A stretch of DNA of 64,000 nucleotides from Promethearchaeota archaeon (lineage in GTDB: Archaea; Asgardarchaeota; Lokiarchaeia; Sigyniarchaeales; SOKP01), in the NCBI GenBank assembly GCA_016839555.1, contig JAEOUA010000012.1:62001-126000 (forward strand), written 5' to 3'. Position 1 is the first letter of the stretch; each line of letters starts with the position of its first letter. This document shows, piece by piece, positions 16,770 through 26,086 of the stretch. The translations under genes were made by a program, and so were the position numbers. The notes beneath the pieces are model-generated. The model was given only the letters and a program-made list of their open reading frames with translations, was not told where the DNA came from and did no database searches.

Positions 16770-18695
16770 ATGGAAAAATTTGATTTTGATTACGAGAAAC
16801 TCGGTTTAAAATGCGGCTTAGAAATTCATCAGCAGCTTGATTCAAAAACCAAATTATTTTGTAGATGTCCAAGTGAACTTCAAGGAACCAGAAAACCAGA
16901 TTTTACTCTAAAGAGAGAGATGAGACCTGTATTAGGAGAAATGGGTTCATTCGATCAGGCAATGCTTACCGAATATGAAAAGAATGTAGATATAATCTAT
17001 GAGTGTTATAATGATGTAATATGTACCTATGAAATAGATGAGACTCCACCTTTTGAATGTAATCAAGAAGCGAGAAAGATCGCCCTTGAGATTGCACTTT
17101 TACTGAATTCAAATATTATTAGAGAAATGCATGTATGCAGGAAAAACTATTTAGATGGTTCAGTCCCTTGCGGATTTCAGAGAACCATGATTTTAGGAAA
17201 AGATGGATATATAACGATGGAGAATGGCAAAAAGATTGGAATTGATATCATTTGTTTGGAGGAGGATGCTGCTCGTCTAATAAAAACCGAACATAAAACA
17301 AATTATTTTAGATTAGATCGTCTGGGTATTCCCCTAGTCGAGATAACCACAAAGCCGGAAATAAACCATCCCGAAGAATGTAGAGAATGTGCTGAACGTT
17401 TAGGCTTATTGCTCTGGGCAACGAAAGTCAAAAAAGTATTAGGAGCTATTCGACAAGATGTAAATGTAAGTGTAAAAAAAGGTACTCGAATTGAAATTAA
17501 GGGTGTACAAAAATTAGATTGGATCCCTCTTTTAATTAATCATGAAATCTTAAGACAAACGAATTTAATTAAAGTAAAAGAAGAACTGGAAAAGAAAGGA
17601 TTGACAGAAAAAGATATTTCCTCTGAAGCAATTGATTTATCAGAGAAACTGTCAAAATCTAAGTGTGATTTTATTGCGAAGGGTATAAAATCAAGAAAAA
17701 AATTATATGGCTTAAATTTTAAAAGATTTAAAGGAATTTTTGGAAAAGAATTAATGTCCGATTATAGATTTGGTACAGAAGTAAGCAGTAAAGTGAAATC
17801 TATCTCTGGGTTGAAAGGATTAATTCACTCTGATGAAGATTTAAAAAAATATAATTTTTCGGATGGGGATCTCAAAATTCTCTCACAAGAACTGAATTCA
17901 AAAGAAAATGACTGTTATGTTTTGGTCTTAGGTAAACACAAAGAATTAGAAAAAGCTATTAATGTGATCCAAAACCGCGTGAAATATGCTTTTAAGGGAG
18001 TCCCTCCTGAAACACGACGTGCGCTTGAAAACGGAAATACTGAGTTTTTGAGAGAATTACATGGCGGAGCAAGATTATATCCAGATACAGATTCACAAGC
18101 TATACTAAATAAGCAAGAAGAGATAAATTATGTAGCAGAGACTCTTCCAGAATATCCATGGGACATTATCGAAAAATATTCTAAAAAATACCAAACAGAA
18201 AAAAGAATAATTAAAGAGCTTATTTTTAATAATTATTTATCATTATTCAATAAATTAATTGAATTTTATCCAAAGGATCCCACTTTGATATTCACAACTT
18301 TATTAGAAACGACGACTGCGTTAAAAAGAGATGGAAAAGATATTGAAAAAATAACAGATAAAGATTATATCCAAATATTCACACTTTTAAAAGATAAAGA
18401 AATTGGAAAAGAAGCAATTGAAGAAATTATGATTCATAAAGCAGATAATCCACATTTGTCTATAAATGAAATAAAAAAGAATCTCGGGCTTAAAAAAGTT
18501 AATATGAATGAGTTGCATAAAATCTTATCGAATTTAGTAAAACAAAATGAAAAGTTAATAAAAGAAAAGAAGATGAAAGCAATGGGGCCATTAATGGGTG
18601 ATGCGATGGAAGAGCTTCGTGGGAAAATTGATGGCTCTATAATATCAAAAGAATTAAAAAACTTAATCCAAGAAAAACTTAAAGAGTTGAAATAA
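16770..18695 (+). CDS. gatE: Glu-tRNA(Gln) amidotransferase subunit E
   Basis: Archaea-specific kinase/transamidase subunit that, with GatD, converts Glu-tRNA(Gln) to Gln-tRNA(Gln). 641 residues. The GatB-like kinase core has LKCGLEIHQQLDSKTKLFC at the start, EIDETPPFECNQEA, KNYLDGSVPCGFQRTM, CLEEDAARLI and IPLVEITTKPEI. The middle carries the AspRS-like GAD insertion (about 280-410) typical of GatE. The C-terminal YqeY-like tail ends in KAMGPLMGDAMEELRGKIDG. gatD starts at the base after its stop codon, so the two are cotranslated. It implies that no separate glutaminyl-tRNA synthetase is needed. Confidence 0.97.
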   Translation: MEKFDFDYEKLGLKCGLEIHQQLDSKTKLFCRCPSELQGTRKPDFTLKREMRPVLGEMGSFDQAMLTEYEKNVDIIYECYNDVICTYEIDETPPFECNQEARKIALEIALLLNSNIIREMHVCRKNYLDGSVPCGFQRTMILGKDGYITMENGKKIGIDIICLEEDAARLIKTEHKTNYFRLDRLGIPLVEITTKPEINHPEECRECAERLGLLLWATKVKKVLGAIRQDVNVSVKKGTRIEIKGVQKLDWIPLLINHEILRQTNLIKVKEELEKKGLTEKDISSEAIDLSEKLSKSKCDFIAKGIKSRKKLYGLNFKRFKGIFGKELMSDYRFGTEVSSKVKSISGLKGLIHSDEDLKKYNFSDGDLKILSQELNSKENDCYVLVLGKHKELEKAINVIQNRVKYAFKGVPPETRRALENGNTEFLRELHGGARLYPDTDSQAILNKQEEINYVAETLPEYPWDIIEKYSKKYQTEKRIIKELIFNNYLSLFNKLIEFYPKDPTLIFTTLLETTTALKRDGKDIEKITDKDYIQIFTLLKDKEIGKEAIEEIMIHKADNPHLSINEIKKNLGLKKVNMNELHKILSNLVKQNEKLIKEKKMKAMGPLMGDAMEELRGKIDGSIISKELKNLIQEKLKELK

Positions 18696-20057
18696 ATGAG
18701 TGAAGATTTAAAGGGTTATAAAGGAAAGGCGAAGAAAGTTTTAGAAGAGAAGAACATTCGAATCTGGGATATTCTCAGAATTAAGACTCATAAAACAGAA
18801 TATGAGGGTATTTTATTACCTCGTAATGAATATTCAAAACCTGATTATGTGGAAATAAAACTTGAAAATAATTATAATGTTGGAATTAATTTTGAAGATA
18901 TTACTGAAATAACAAAAATAGGAGAAAAAGAAGCTCATTACAAAATTCCCGAAAAAAAATTCCCTAGAACTAAAGGATTCCCTGAAGTGACTTTACTCGG
19001 GACGGGAGGTACTGTGGCCTCTCGATTAGATTATACCACTGGAGCCGTGATTCCTGCTTTTACTCCCGGTGAATTATTTAGTGCTGTTCCAGAATTGGCC
19101 GATATATGTAATTTAGAAACAGAAATCTTGTTCAAAATGTTATCGGAGAATATGAAGCCCGGTGTTTGGCAAAAACTAGCCGAGAAGGTCGAAGACTTAG
19201 CAAACTCAGGAAAAGATGGAATTATTATAGCCCATGGCACGGATACTATGGGATATACGTCTTCAGCTTTATCTTTTATGTTAAAGGATCTTTCCATACC
19301 TGTGGTTCTAGTAGGGAGTCAGAGAAGCTCAGATAGACCTTCATCCGATGCTGCGCTAAACTTAATTAACGCTGCTACGGTTGCTTCCTCTGATATTGCC
19401 GAAGTGATGGTTGTAATGTTAGGATCTTCCTCTCATAATTATGGATTAATTCATAAAGGAACTCTTGTTAGAAAGATGCATACTTCCTATAGAAATACTT
19501 TCAGAACTATTGATGATATCCCTATGGGTATGGTAAAAGATGGAAAAATTCATATGTTTAAGAAAGAATATAATAAAAAATCTAATAAAAAAACTAAAGC
19601 TCTAACAGATTTTGAAGAAAAAATTGGGTTGGTATATTCCTATCCGGGTTTAACTAATGAAGAAATTCATTTTTATATAGATAAAGGATATAAAGGGATT
19701 GTATTAATTGGCACAGGTTTAGGACATGTAAGCACTCGTGTCTTTAATTCAATCAAAAGAGCTATTGAAGAAAATATTATTGTCCTCATGACCTCTCAAA
19801 CACTTCACGGATTTATTGGAATGAATGTTTATTCAACTGGACGTGAACTGCTTGATCTTGGGGTGATCCCAGGACAAAATTTGATACCTGAAACTGCCTA
19901 CATAAAATTAGGATGGGTTTTAGGTAATACGGATTCTCTCGAAGAAGCTAAAGAATTATTATCAACAAATATCGCAGGAGAATTTATTGAGAGAGAAATA
20001 CCAATTGCATTTAACTATGACAGTGATCAACTTATAAAAGAATTTGATTCAAAATAA
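18696..20057 (+). CDS. gatD: Glu-tRNA(Gln) amidotransferase subunit D
   Basis: Asparaginase-like subunit that releases ammonia from Gln or Asn for GatE. 453 residues. An N-terminal SH3-like barrel (1-75, with GILLPRNEYSKPDYVEIKL) precedes the L-asparaginase fold. The active-site loops are LLGTGGTVASRLDYTTGAV (nucleophile Thr), IIAHGTDTMGYTSSALSFML (second Thr and Asp) and VLVGSQRSSDRPSSDAALN. The C-terminal part has GIVLIGTGLGHV and TSQTLHGFIGMNVYSTGR. ATG directly abuts the gatE stop codon. All catalytic residues are in place. Confidence 0.97.
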   Translation: MSEDLKGYKGKAKKVLEEKNIRIWDILRIKTHKTEYEGILLPRNEYSKPDYVEIKLENNYNVGINFEDITEITKIGEKEAHYKIPEKKFPRTKGFPEVTLLGTGGTVASRLDYTTGAVIPAFTPGELFSAVPELADICNLETEILFKMLSENMKPGVWQKLAEKVEDLANSGKDGIIIAHGTDTMGYTSSALSFMLKDLSIPVVLVGSQRSSDRPSSDAALNLINAATVASSDIAEVMVVMLGSSSHNYGLIHKGTLVRKMHTSYRNTFRTIDDIPMGMVKDGKIHMFKKEYNKKSNKKTKALTDFEEKIGLVYSYPGLTNEEIHFYIDKGYKGIVLIGTGLGHVSTRVFNSIKRAIEENIIVLMTSQTLHGFIGMNVYSTGRELLDLGVIPGQNLIPETAYIKLGWVLGNTDSLEEAKELLSTNIAGEFIEREIPIAFNYDSDQLIKEFDSK

Positions 20058-20189
20058 TTAGGTCTATTAACTTAATTTTCTCTTTTAAAATCTATCTTTT
20101 GATCTTTTTAATATGAAAGGCTGAATGAAAATGCGAATTATTGTGGAAGCTTTATTAAAATTTTTGAATTCATTAAAAATTTAAGTTTT

Positions 20190-20215
20190 AAGTAATTATT
20201 ATAAGTAATTATTAT
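20190..20215. repeat. Two tandem copies of a 13-bp AT-rich unit
   Basis: AAGTAATTATTAT occurs at 20190-20202 and again at 20203-20215, about 33 bp before the L2 start. It may be part of the promoter or just low-complexity DNA. Confidence 0.5.
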
Positions 20216-20247
20216 TAATAATTTAATTACTCGCTCTGGTAAGCAAA

Positions 20248-21003
20248 ATGGGTAAACGTATATTAGCACAGAGAAAAGGCTATGGACATATTTGGGCTCG
20301 CTCACCCAGTCATAGACATATTGGAGAAATAAAATACCGACGCTTTAAAGAGAATGAGACGAGTCTTGATTTTAAAATTATCGATCTTCTTCATTCTCCT
20401 GGAAGAGGGGCACCTGTTGCAAAAATAGAATATGAAGATGGAATAATAGACTTATATTTACCTCCGGAAGGAGTTTATGTAGGACAAGAATTCACTCAAA
20501 CGAGAAAAGATATCGATCAATTAAAAACCGTTAAAAGAAAAAAAGCACAAATCAATGTTGGAAATATTGTCCCCCTTAAAAAAATCCCTATAGGTACTTT
20601 AATATTTAATATTGAAAGTATTCCACAAGATGGGGGTAAATTCGCTCGCTCTTCGGGAGTAGCGGCAACTGTGACAGAAAAATCTGGTAATAAAGTGAAA
20701 GTATTATTTAGATCAAAAAAGTCAAAATGGATTAATGGCGACTGCCTAGCTACAATTGGGGTTGTCGCTGGGGGAGGTAGGATTGATAAACCATTCCTAA
20801 AAGCTGGAAATAAATATTATGCTCTTAGATCTAAAGCAAAAAAATGGCCTGTTGTACGAGGAGTTGCTATGAATGCAGTTAGTCACCCCCATGGGGGTGG
20901 AGCGAAACAATCCCCCCATAAATCAACCACTATATCTCGTGATACCCCACCAGGACGGAAAGTAGGTCAGATAGCTGCCCGCAGAACAGGACATTCTAAT
21001 TAA
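20248..21003 (+). CDS. rpl2: Large-subunit ribosomal protein L2 (uL2)
   Basis: 251 residues, archaeal/eukaryotic type. It binds 23S rRNA near the peptidyl transferase centre. Motifs: an N-terminal HRHIGEIKYR, HSPGRGAPVAKIEYEDG, RSSGVAATVTEKSGNKVKV, and the C-terminal signature VAMNAVSHPHGGGAKQSPHK that contains the conserved His. It is usually found inside the S10 operon (L3-L4-L23-L2-S19); here the neighbours are GatD and a radical-SAM enzyme, so it is a displaced single gene. Note that L2 and GatDE lie on the same strand with a 190-bp gap. Confidence 0.97.
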   Translation: MGKRILAQRKGYGHIWARSPSHRHIGEIKYRRFKENETSLDFKIIDLLHSPGRGAPVAKIEYEDGIIDLYLPPEGVYVGQEFTQTRKDIDQLKTVKRKKAQINVGNIVPLKKIPIGTLIFNIESIPQDGGKFARSSGVAATVTEKSGNKVKVLFRSKKSKWINGDCLATIGVVAGGGRIDKPFLKAGNKYYALRSKAKKWPVVRGVAMNAVSHPHGGGAKQSPHKSTTISRDTPPGRKVGQIAARRTGHSN

Positions 21004-21228
21004 TTGTTTCTTTTACTTATTTATTTGTATTGGATTTTTCAATAGATGGTTTTTTCTAGATCAGCATTCTATTAAAGATAATCTGAACCATTAGAAATTA
21101 CTATTTTATAGGATTTCTATTTGACAAATAATTTATCTATTATTTTTAATAACAACTATTATTTTTTTTAAACTTTAATTACTACTAATAGAAATAACAA
21201 CTGAATTTAATGCAAATAATTAAAAAAA

Positions 21229-22356
21229 ATGCATCCCTTCCAACTACTTATAAAACCTTGCTCTTATGATTGTAATTTACGATGTACCTATTGTTTTTAT
21301 CTTAGAGTTGGAGATACTGTGTATGCAAATGTGAAAAGGCCACGAATGAATGATGAGGTCCTTGAATCTATGATTTCTCAACTCATGAGTTATAGATTCC
21401 CAGAGTCAATCTTTGGATGGCAAGGGGGTGAGCCCACATTGGCAGGATTAGATTTTTTTAAAAAAGCGGTATCATTTCAACAAAAATATGGAGAATCAGG
21501 TCAAGTAGTTGGCAATGCATTACAAACCAATGGTATCTTAATTAATGAACAATGGGCACAGTTTCTTAGCAAATATAAGTTTTTGGTTGGGCTAAGCCTT
21601 GATGGTCCTAAAGATGTTCATGATAGATATCGGCGAAGTATCAATGGAAAATCTGTGTGGAATAAAGTAATGAATGCAGCTCAATGGTTTCAAAGATATG
21701 GCGTCCAATTTAATATATTATGTGTAATAAGTAAAGCGAATGTAAATCTTGTTAAAGATATATATGAGTTCTTCATAGATAATGGATTTTATCATATGCA
21801 GTTTATTCCTGCTTTAGAGACTGGCGAAAACGGAGAATTAGCCCCTTATTGTATAAACTCGAATCAATATGGAGATTTTTTATGTTCACTTTTTGATATT
21901 TGGAAACAAAATCCAAATTTAGCGTCTATTCGAACTTTTGATGCGATTCTCTCTCATTATCTTGGATATCCCAAAGGAAGTTGTACTTTCCAAAAGAAAT
22001 GTGCAGATTATTTATTAATAGAATATAACGGAGATGTCTATCCTTGCGATTTTTTCGTCCAAGAGAAATATAAAATAGGGAATTTATTGAATACTGAGCT
22101 TTCAAAGTTGAAGCATATTCGGGATAACTCATTTGGCAAAATAAAAACTAAGCTTTCAGATGAGTGTGTGAATTGTAAATGGTTAACTTTATGTTATGGT
22201 GGTTGTATTAAAGATAGAATTTTTCCTGGCAATCATCATCCCGATAGAACCTATTTTTGCGAGGGAAATAAACAATTTTTTGACTACGCTGCGAAATGGT
22301 TTCAAACACAAGCTGAAAGTATTAGAGAACATCTCATAAGAAATAAAAAAATGTAG
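21229..22356 (+). CDS. Radical-SAM SPASM enzyme, anaerobic sulfatase-maturase-like
   Basis: 375 residues. Radical-SAM cluster CSYDCNLRCTYCFY (C-x3-... C-x2-C pattern, residues 12-24), FGWQGGEPTLAGLDFF, QTNGILINEQWAQFL, VGLSLDGPKDVHDRYR. The C-terminal SPASM region binds extra Fe-S clusters through GSCTFQKKC, GDVYPCDFFV and CVNCKWLTLCYGGCIKDR. This is the layout of anaerobic sulfatase-maturating enzymes (anSME), which oxidise Cys or Ser to formylglycine, but related SPASM enzymes modify peptides. No sulfatase or short precursor peptide is visible next to it, so the substrate is unknown. Confidence 0.85.
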   Translation: MHPFQLLIKPCSYDCNLRCTYCFYLRVGDTVYANVKRPRMNDEVLESMISQLMSYRFPESIFGWQGGEPTLAGLDFFKKAVSFQQKYGESGQVVGNALQTNGILINEQWAQFLSKYKFLVGLSLDGPKDVHDRYRRSINGKSVWNKVMNAAQWFQRYGVQFNILCVISKANVNLVKDIYEFFIDNGFYHMQFIPALETGENGELAPYCINSNQYGDFLCSLFDIWKQNPNLASIRTFDAILSHYLGYPKGSCTFQKKCADYLLIEYNGDVYPCDFFVQEKYKIGNLLNTELSKLKHIRDNSFGKIKTKLSDECVNCKWLTLCYGGCIKDRIFPGNHHPDRTYFCEGNKQFFDYAAKWFQTQAESIREHLIRNKKM

Positions 22357-22385
22357 AAAAAGGAATAAATCCTGAAAAATGGAGA

Positions 22386-23282
22386 TTATTGATATTTGAA
22401 ACTTATAGCTTTCATAAGCTCTTTATATCTTGAACGAAGAGTAACCTCTGTGACTCCAATTAAGCTTGCAATCTCTTTTTGGCTTACCTTTTTATTTCGA
22501 AATTTAGAAACAAGATAAATTACTCCCGCGCAATATCCTTTTGGATCTTTCCCACATATATGATTCTTTTTATAATAAAATCTGAGAATTTTAATACATT
22601 CCTTTTCAATATCAACGCAAAGTCCTAAGTCAGCACAGTAGCGGGGAATTAAACACACGGGATCGACATTATGCATTTGTAATCCAAGCTCCTTTACCAA
22701 GACCTTATAACATTTCTTCACAACCTTATCACTTATCGAACTTTCGTCTAATATTTCTTGTAAAGTAATAGGTATTTTTTCTTGCTTACATTTATAATAT
22801 GCGCATGCAGCTATCATTCCGTTAATGGAACGTCCTCGTAAGAGGTTTTTATCGAATACTTTTTTATATAATTTCACCGCCGCTTTCTTGACATGCTCGG
22901 GAAAATTTAAATTGCTACCAATTCTCTTTAATTCGGTAATTGCGATTAACATATTTCGGTTCTTCCACGATAAATGAGTGTTCCATTTTGCAGCGCGACG
23001 AAGGTCTTGGTTTCGGATTTCTGATTGATCTATTATGGTAGATAATCCAATATCTGGTACTAAGATGGTTATTGGTCCTCCTGTTCTACTTTTTCTCTCT
23101 TTTTCCCCTTTTGTATATGCTCTTATACCACTATGAGAAAGATCTAACAATCGGTCTTGAACAATTAACCCACATTCTCTACACACAATCTCTCCCCTCT
23201 CATTAATTATTATTGTAGTCCCTTTACATTCAGGACAAACATGCGTAGAGTCATAGATAATTGCTTTTTCCGTTTCAACCAT
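22386..23282 (-). CDS. tfb: Transcription factor B (TFIIB homologue)
   Basis: 298 residues. N-terminal zinc ribbon CPECKGTTIIINERGEIVCRECG (quoted in part; Cys pairs at about residues 17-20 and 36-39), B-reader/linker region with the Arg/Lys-rich segment GIRAYTKGEKERKSRTGGP, then two cyclin folds (about 105-195 and 200-295), the first with LRGRSINGMIAACAYYKCKQ and the second ending KVSQKEIASLIGVTEVTLRSRYKEL, the BRE-reading helix-turn-helix. Full length. It recruits RNA polymerase to TBP-bound promoters. It lies tail to tail with the SPASM gene (29-bp gap). Confidence 0.97.
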   Translation of the reverse strand: MVETEKAIIYDSTHVCPECKGTTIIINERGEIVCRECGLIVQDRLLDLSHSGIRAYTKGEKERKSRTGGPITILVPDIGLSTIIDQSEIRNQDLRRAAKWNTHLSWKNRNMLIAITELKRIGSNLNFPEHVKKAAVKLYKKVFDKNLLRGRSINGMIAACAYYKCKQEKIPITLQEILDESSISDKVVKKCYKVLVKELGLQMHNVDPVCLIPRYCADLGLCVDIEKECIKILRFYYKKNHICGKDPKGYCAGVIYLVSKFRNKKVSQKEIASLIGVTEVTLRSRYKELMKAISFKYQ

Positions 23283-23630
23283 TTTTACCTATCCCTTAAA
23301 ATTAGTAAATTTTGTGTAAAAATTATGTTTTTATATACAAACCGATAGTATTTTTATACACAAAACGCCTTTTTTTATAATAATATATAAGATGACATAA
23401 TAATATTTAAACCCTTTGTTGTAAAAAATTGTAACAACTATCCGTACAAACTTAACATTAACTACTAAATATATATTAAAAAAAATAATATTAATATTCC
23501 GACAAAAAGCTATATTTGTAAATCTTTTCAACATATATCAAACATTTTTTGGAATTATACTAAAACTTAAATTAATCCTCTTTTATTATAGAATCGGTAT
23601 TCTTTTTTGTGGTAAAAAAATAACTAAAGT
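23283..23630. other. Intergenic divergent promoter region, 348 bp
   Basis: Very AT-rich DNA between the divergent tfb and response-regulator genes. No RNA or coding signal was found; short open frames here are low-complexity. It must hold both promoters, for example TATA-like TTTTTATATA on the reverse strand near 23320-23345. Confidence 0.35.
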
Positions 23631-24560
23631 GTGATCAAAATTAATCGGAGAACTGAGGAAGAAATCAACGAGATAGTCAATAGATTTCAAGAAGGAGATA
23701 TAATACCTAAGATTCAAGAATTGGTCAATGCATATGAAGAAGAATCAGGGAAATACGCCATGTGGCGCGATAAGGTCACGGAAGGATTCAAAAAATGGTT
23801 AAAAGGAGAAAAAATATATACAAGGGACAAAGAGAGAATTTCTTTATATGTATCCGAAAATAGGAAAAGTAAATGGTTAGAATTTATTAAAAAGCATAAT
23901 ATAAGTACCCTCTCTAAATTAATTCGCCAAAGTGTACAATATTATATAGACAAACACTCAGAATCACACATAGATCAATCTCATCTTAATGAGAGAAAAA
24001 TTTCTAATATATCTCATTCACTTAAAGAACCCCTTACCGCGATAAAAGGATTTAGCCAATTATTGTTAGAAAATTACCAAGATCAACTAAATAATGAAGT
24101 TATGGAAAATATAGAAAATATTTTCGAGCAAAGCCGCATATTAGAGAGAAAAATCAAAAATATCATTGAAAATATTAAAGAAGAACCCTCTGAATTTGAT
24201 ATCTTACTGATTGAGGATGATCCAGCAACCATAAAATTATTGACAAGCTATTTCACGAATAAAGGGTATAAGTGCAAAGGTACAATAACTGGAGCGAGGG
24301 GATTGGAAGAATTAAGAATTAATATTCCGAAGCTAATCCTATTGGATATTATATTACCTGATTTAAGTGGATATGATCTCTGCAAAAGAATAAAAAAAGA
24401 CGATAAACTAAAAAAGATTCCTGTGTATATCCTTACTGCCATACCAGGTTCAGAAGTCGAAAATAAAATTAATGAGGTAAAAGCGGATGGCTATATTTTA
24501 AAACCCTTTGAATTTAACGACTTTAAACCATTATTTAAATATTTAGAACCATCAACCTAA
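23631..24560 (+). CDS. Response regulator with RHH-like and HisKA-like modules but no kinase domain
   Basis: 309 residues from a GTG start. Residues 65-108 resemble a ribbon-helix-helix or similar small DNA-binding unit (KERISLYVSENRKSKWLEFI). Residues 121-180 are a HisKA-like helical hairpin with the H-box NISHSLKEPLTAIKGFSQLL (His129). Residues 188-305 are a receiver domain with acidic pocket E195/D196/D197, phospho-acceptor D239 (LLDIILPDLSGYDL), T269 and K291 (LKPF). There is no HATPase domain, so the His could act as a phosphotransfer site for another kinase or as a dimer module only. No partner kinase lies nearby. Confidence 0.75.
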   Translation: MIKINRRTEEEINEIVNRFQEGDIIPKIQELVNAYEEESGKYAMWRDKVTEGFKKWLKGEKIYTRDKERISLYVSENRKSKWLEFIKKHNISTLSKLIRQSVQYYIDKHSESHIDQSHLNERKISNISHSLKEPLTAIKGFSQLLLENYQDQLNNEVMENIENIFEQSRILERKIKNIIENIKEEPSEFDILLIEDDPATIKLLTSYFTNKGYKCKGTITGARGLEELRINIPKLILLDIILPDLSGYDLCKRIKKDDKLKKIPVYILTAIPGSEVENKINEVKADGYILKPFEFNDFKPLFKYLEPST

Positions 24561-24632
24561 CATAATAATTATAAAGGAATGTTTAGGTTTACGCTTTCCC
24601 TTAAATTTATTATATTTTTTAAATTAGTAGCT

Positions 24633-25604
24633 TTAAGTCTCTCTATTTATAAAATATCTAAATGTGATTACTTTCATAAGAATGGTGAGGCTTATGATTA
24701 AAATAATTGAAAAGATAGGCGATATGTAACTTTTATTGTCCAATAGCCATCCTGGAATCTCAATTTGATACAAAAGGGGAGGGTAATTCCCAATAAGGAG
24801 CATTAAAAAAAAATTTCGGATTGAGTTTGAGGGATTAAAATTTGTTTGAATTAGAAATAAATAGATATTCCCAAAGTGGTAATTTAAATCCATATAAACC
24901 AAGAAAAAATTCTTATAGATACTCAGACCATACCCTTCAGATGAATAAAGTATAATCGGTTTTATAAACGTTAATATCAGAAAAATAAATATAATAAATT
25001 CTATAACTAGAGTTCTTACTTTTTGTGGAATATTAATTATACTTGAGATCAAAACTGTGAATGATTCAAAAAACATCAAAATAATTAAAGTATAGATAAA
25101 TTGAAGTAAAAAGAAAGAAAAGATACTGTAAAATAACTGGAAAAAATAACAAATCAAGCAAAAGATAAATAAAGAGACAAAACTGAGTATCATCCCATAA
25201 GTAAATATAGCGACTATTTTCATCAATAATATAGCTTTATAAGATATTTCACTATACCCTCCTTCTAATTTCGTTTTCTCTGTTAATTCTTTTGGAATAA
25301 ATGATGATATGAGTATAGAGAGTACGCATGGAAAAATAAGGGAATAGGAAAAAAAGGAAATTATTCCTATATTTCCAAAATCAACTATAGAAATACTTTC
25401 AATAAACGGATTTTTACAATAAACCAAAAAATAAGTTGAAAAGAGTGAGAGAAGGGGTAATACCAAAATAGAAATTAAAAATGCTATAAATTGCCAAACG
25501 TTAAATAAATCTTCCCATAACAGCTTTGTAAAGAGATTATATTTAGAATATGGAGTCTTTAAAAATGAATTCTCTGTTTTATCTTCCTGCATTTTTTTAA
25601 TCAT
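24633..25604 (-). CDS. Polytopic membrane protein, possible ABC-2-type permease
   Basis: 323 residues with about six to seven hydrophobic segments after a 35-residue hydrophilic N-terminus. The layout (N-terminal cytosolic segment, first helix WQFIAFLISILVLPLLSLF, large loop, pairs of helices, last helix near the C-terminus) and the segment SFIPKELTEKTKLEGGYSEISYKAILLMKI resemble ABC-2-type permeases, where such a loop contacts the ATPase. No ATPase gene is adjacent, so the call is tentative. Codon use matches its neighbours. Confidence 0.5.
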   Translation of the reverse strand: MIKKMQEDKTENSFLKTPYSKYNLFTKLLWEDLFNVWQFIAFLISILVLPLLSLFSTYFLVYCKNPFIESISIVDFGNIGIISFFSYSLIFPCVLSILISSFIPKELTEKTKLEGGYSEISYKAILLMKIVAIFTYGMILSFVSLFIFCLICYFFQLFYSIFSFFLLQFIYTLIILMFFESFTVLISSIINIPQKVRTLVIEFIIFIFLILTFIKPIILYSSEGYGLSIYKNFFLVYMDLNYHFGNIYLFLIQTNFNPSNSIRNFFLMLLIGNYPPLLYQIEIPGWLLDNKSYISPIFSIILIISLTILMKVITFRYFINRET

Positions 25605-25714
25605 TTCTTCTTAAGAATGAAATTTATAAATAACTAATTATTTTTTACATTCATCTTTTTAAAGAGAATGAATTATTTTTACCCCACTTAATTAAATTTA
25701 ACTTTTAGAAAAAG

Positions 25715-25808
25715 CGGGCCATGTGGGAATTTCGACTTATCTTAAGTTTTCGAACCCACGACCTGCAGGTTAAGAGCCTGTTGCGCTACCTGACTGCGCT
25801 AATGGCCC
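25715..25808 (-). tRNA. tRNA-Lys(CTT) with a 20-nt intron in the T loop
   Basis: Acceptor GGGCCAT pairs with ATGGCCC, discriminator G; D stem GCGC/GCGC; anticodon loop CTCTTAA gives CTT. The T arm is broken by an intron at 25729-25748. The pre-RNA folds as a perfect bulge-helix-bulge: outer GTGGG/CCCAC, central TTCG/CGAA, 3-nt bulges AAA and ATT, inner ACTTA/TAAGT with an AGA loop. Cutting after the second base of each bulge leaves T loop TTCGAAT and a 74-nt tRNA. The intron lies between positions 59 and 60, far from the usual 37/38 site. Confidence 0.93.
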
Positions 25809-25986
25809 ATCTCTATATAAATAGAGAAGCTTCTCATCCGTATAATAATAGAGATAAATTAGATGTTATATCCATTTAAAATTAAGCATATTATAATAAT
25901 TTTATTGAAAAGGTAAAGGTATATTTAAAAAATATTCTGAAATGAGATAATTCTCATAATACCTGCCAAAAGGTTTATAACTTGAG

Positions 25987-26086
25987 CGCAGGTGGAGGGA
26001 TTTGAACCCTCGAGCGCTCTCGCGCACTGGCTTACTTTGCTTGCGCAGCTCTCAAGGCCAGCGTCTTACCACTAGGCTACACCTGC
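25987..26086 (-). tRNA. tRNA-Ser(TGA) with an 18-nt intron at the usual 37/38 site
   Basis: Acceptor GCAGGTG/CACCTGC with discriminator G, long variable arm of a class II tRNA, T loop TTCAAAT. The anticodon stem CTGGC/GCCAG encloses loop CTTGAG then an 18-nt insert (26033-26050) then A, giving mature loop CTTGAGA and anticodon TGA. The insert folds with a short inner helix GCT/AGC, 3-nt bulges AGA and TAA, and a central helix CTTG/AAAG with three pairs and one G-A mismatch, so it is a slightly relaxed bulge-helix-bulge. Confidence 0.92.

Noticed and set aside
23331..23534. 67-codon open frame upstream of tfb
   Set aside because: Low-complexity AT-rich DNA in the promoter region, no protein-like pattern.
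24633..25604. Firm ABC-2 permease call
   Set aside because: No ATPase partner nearby and no diagnostic motif, so only a tentative label is given.
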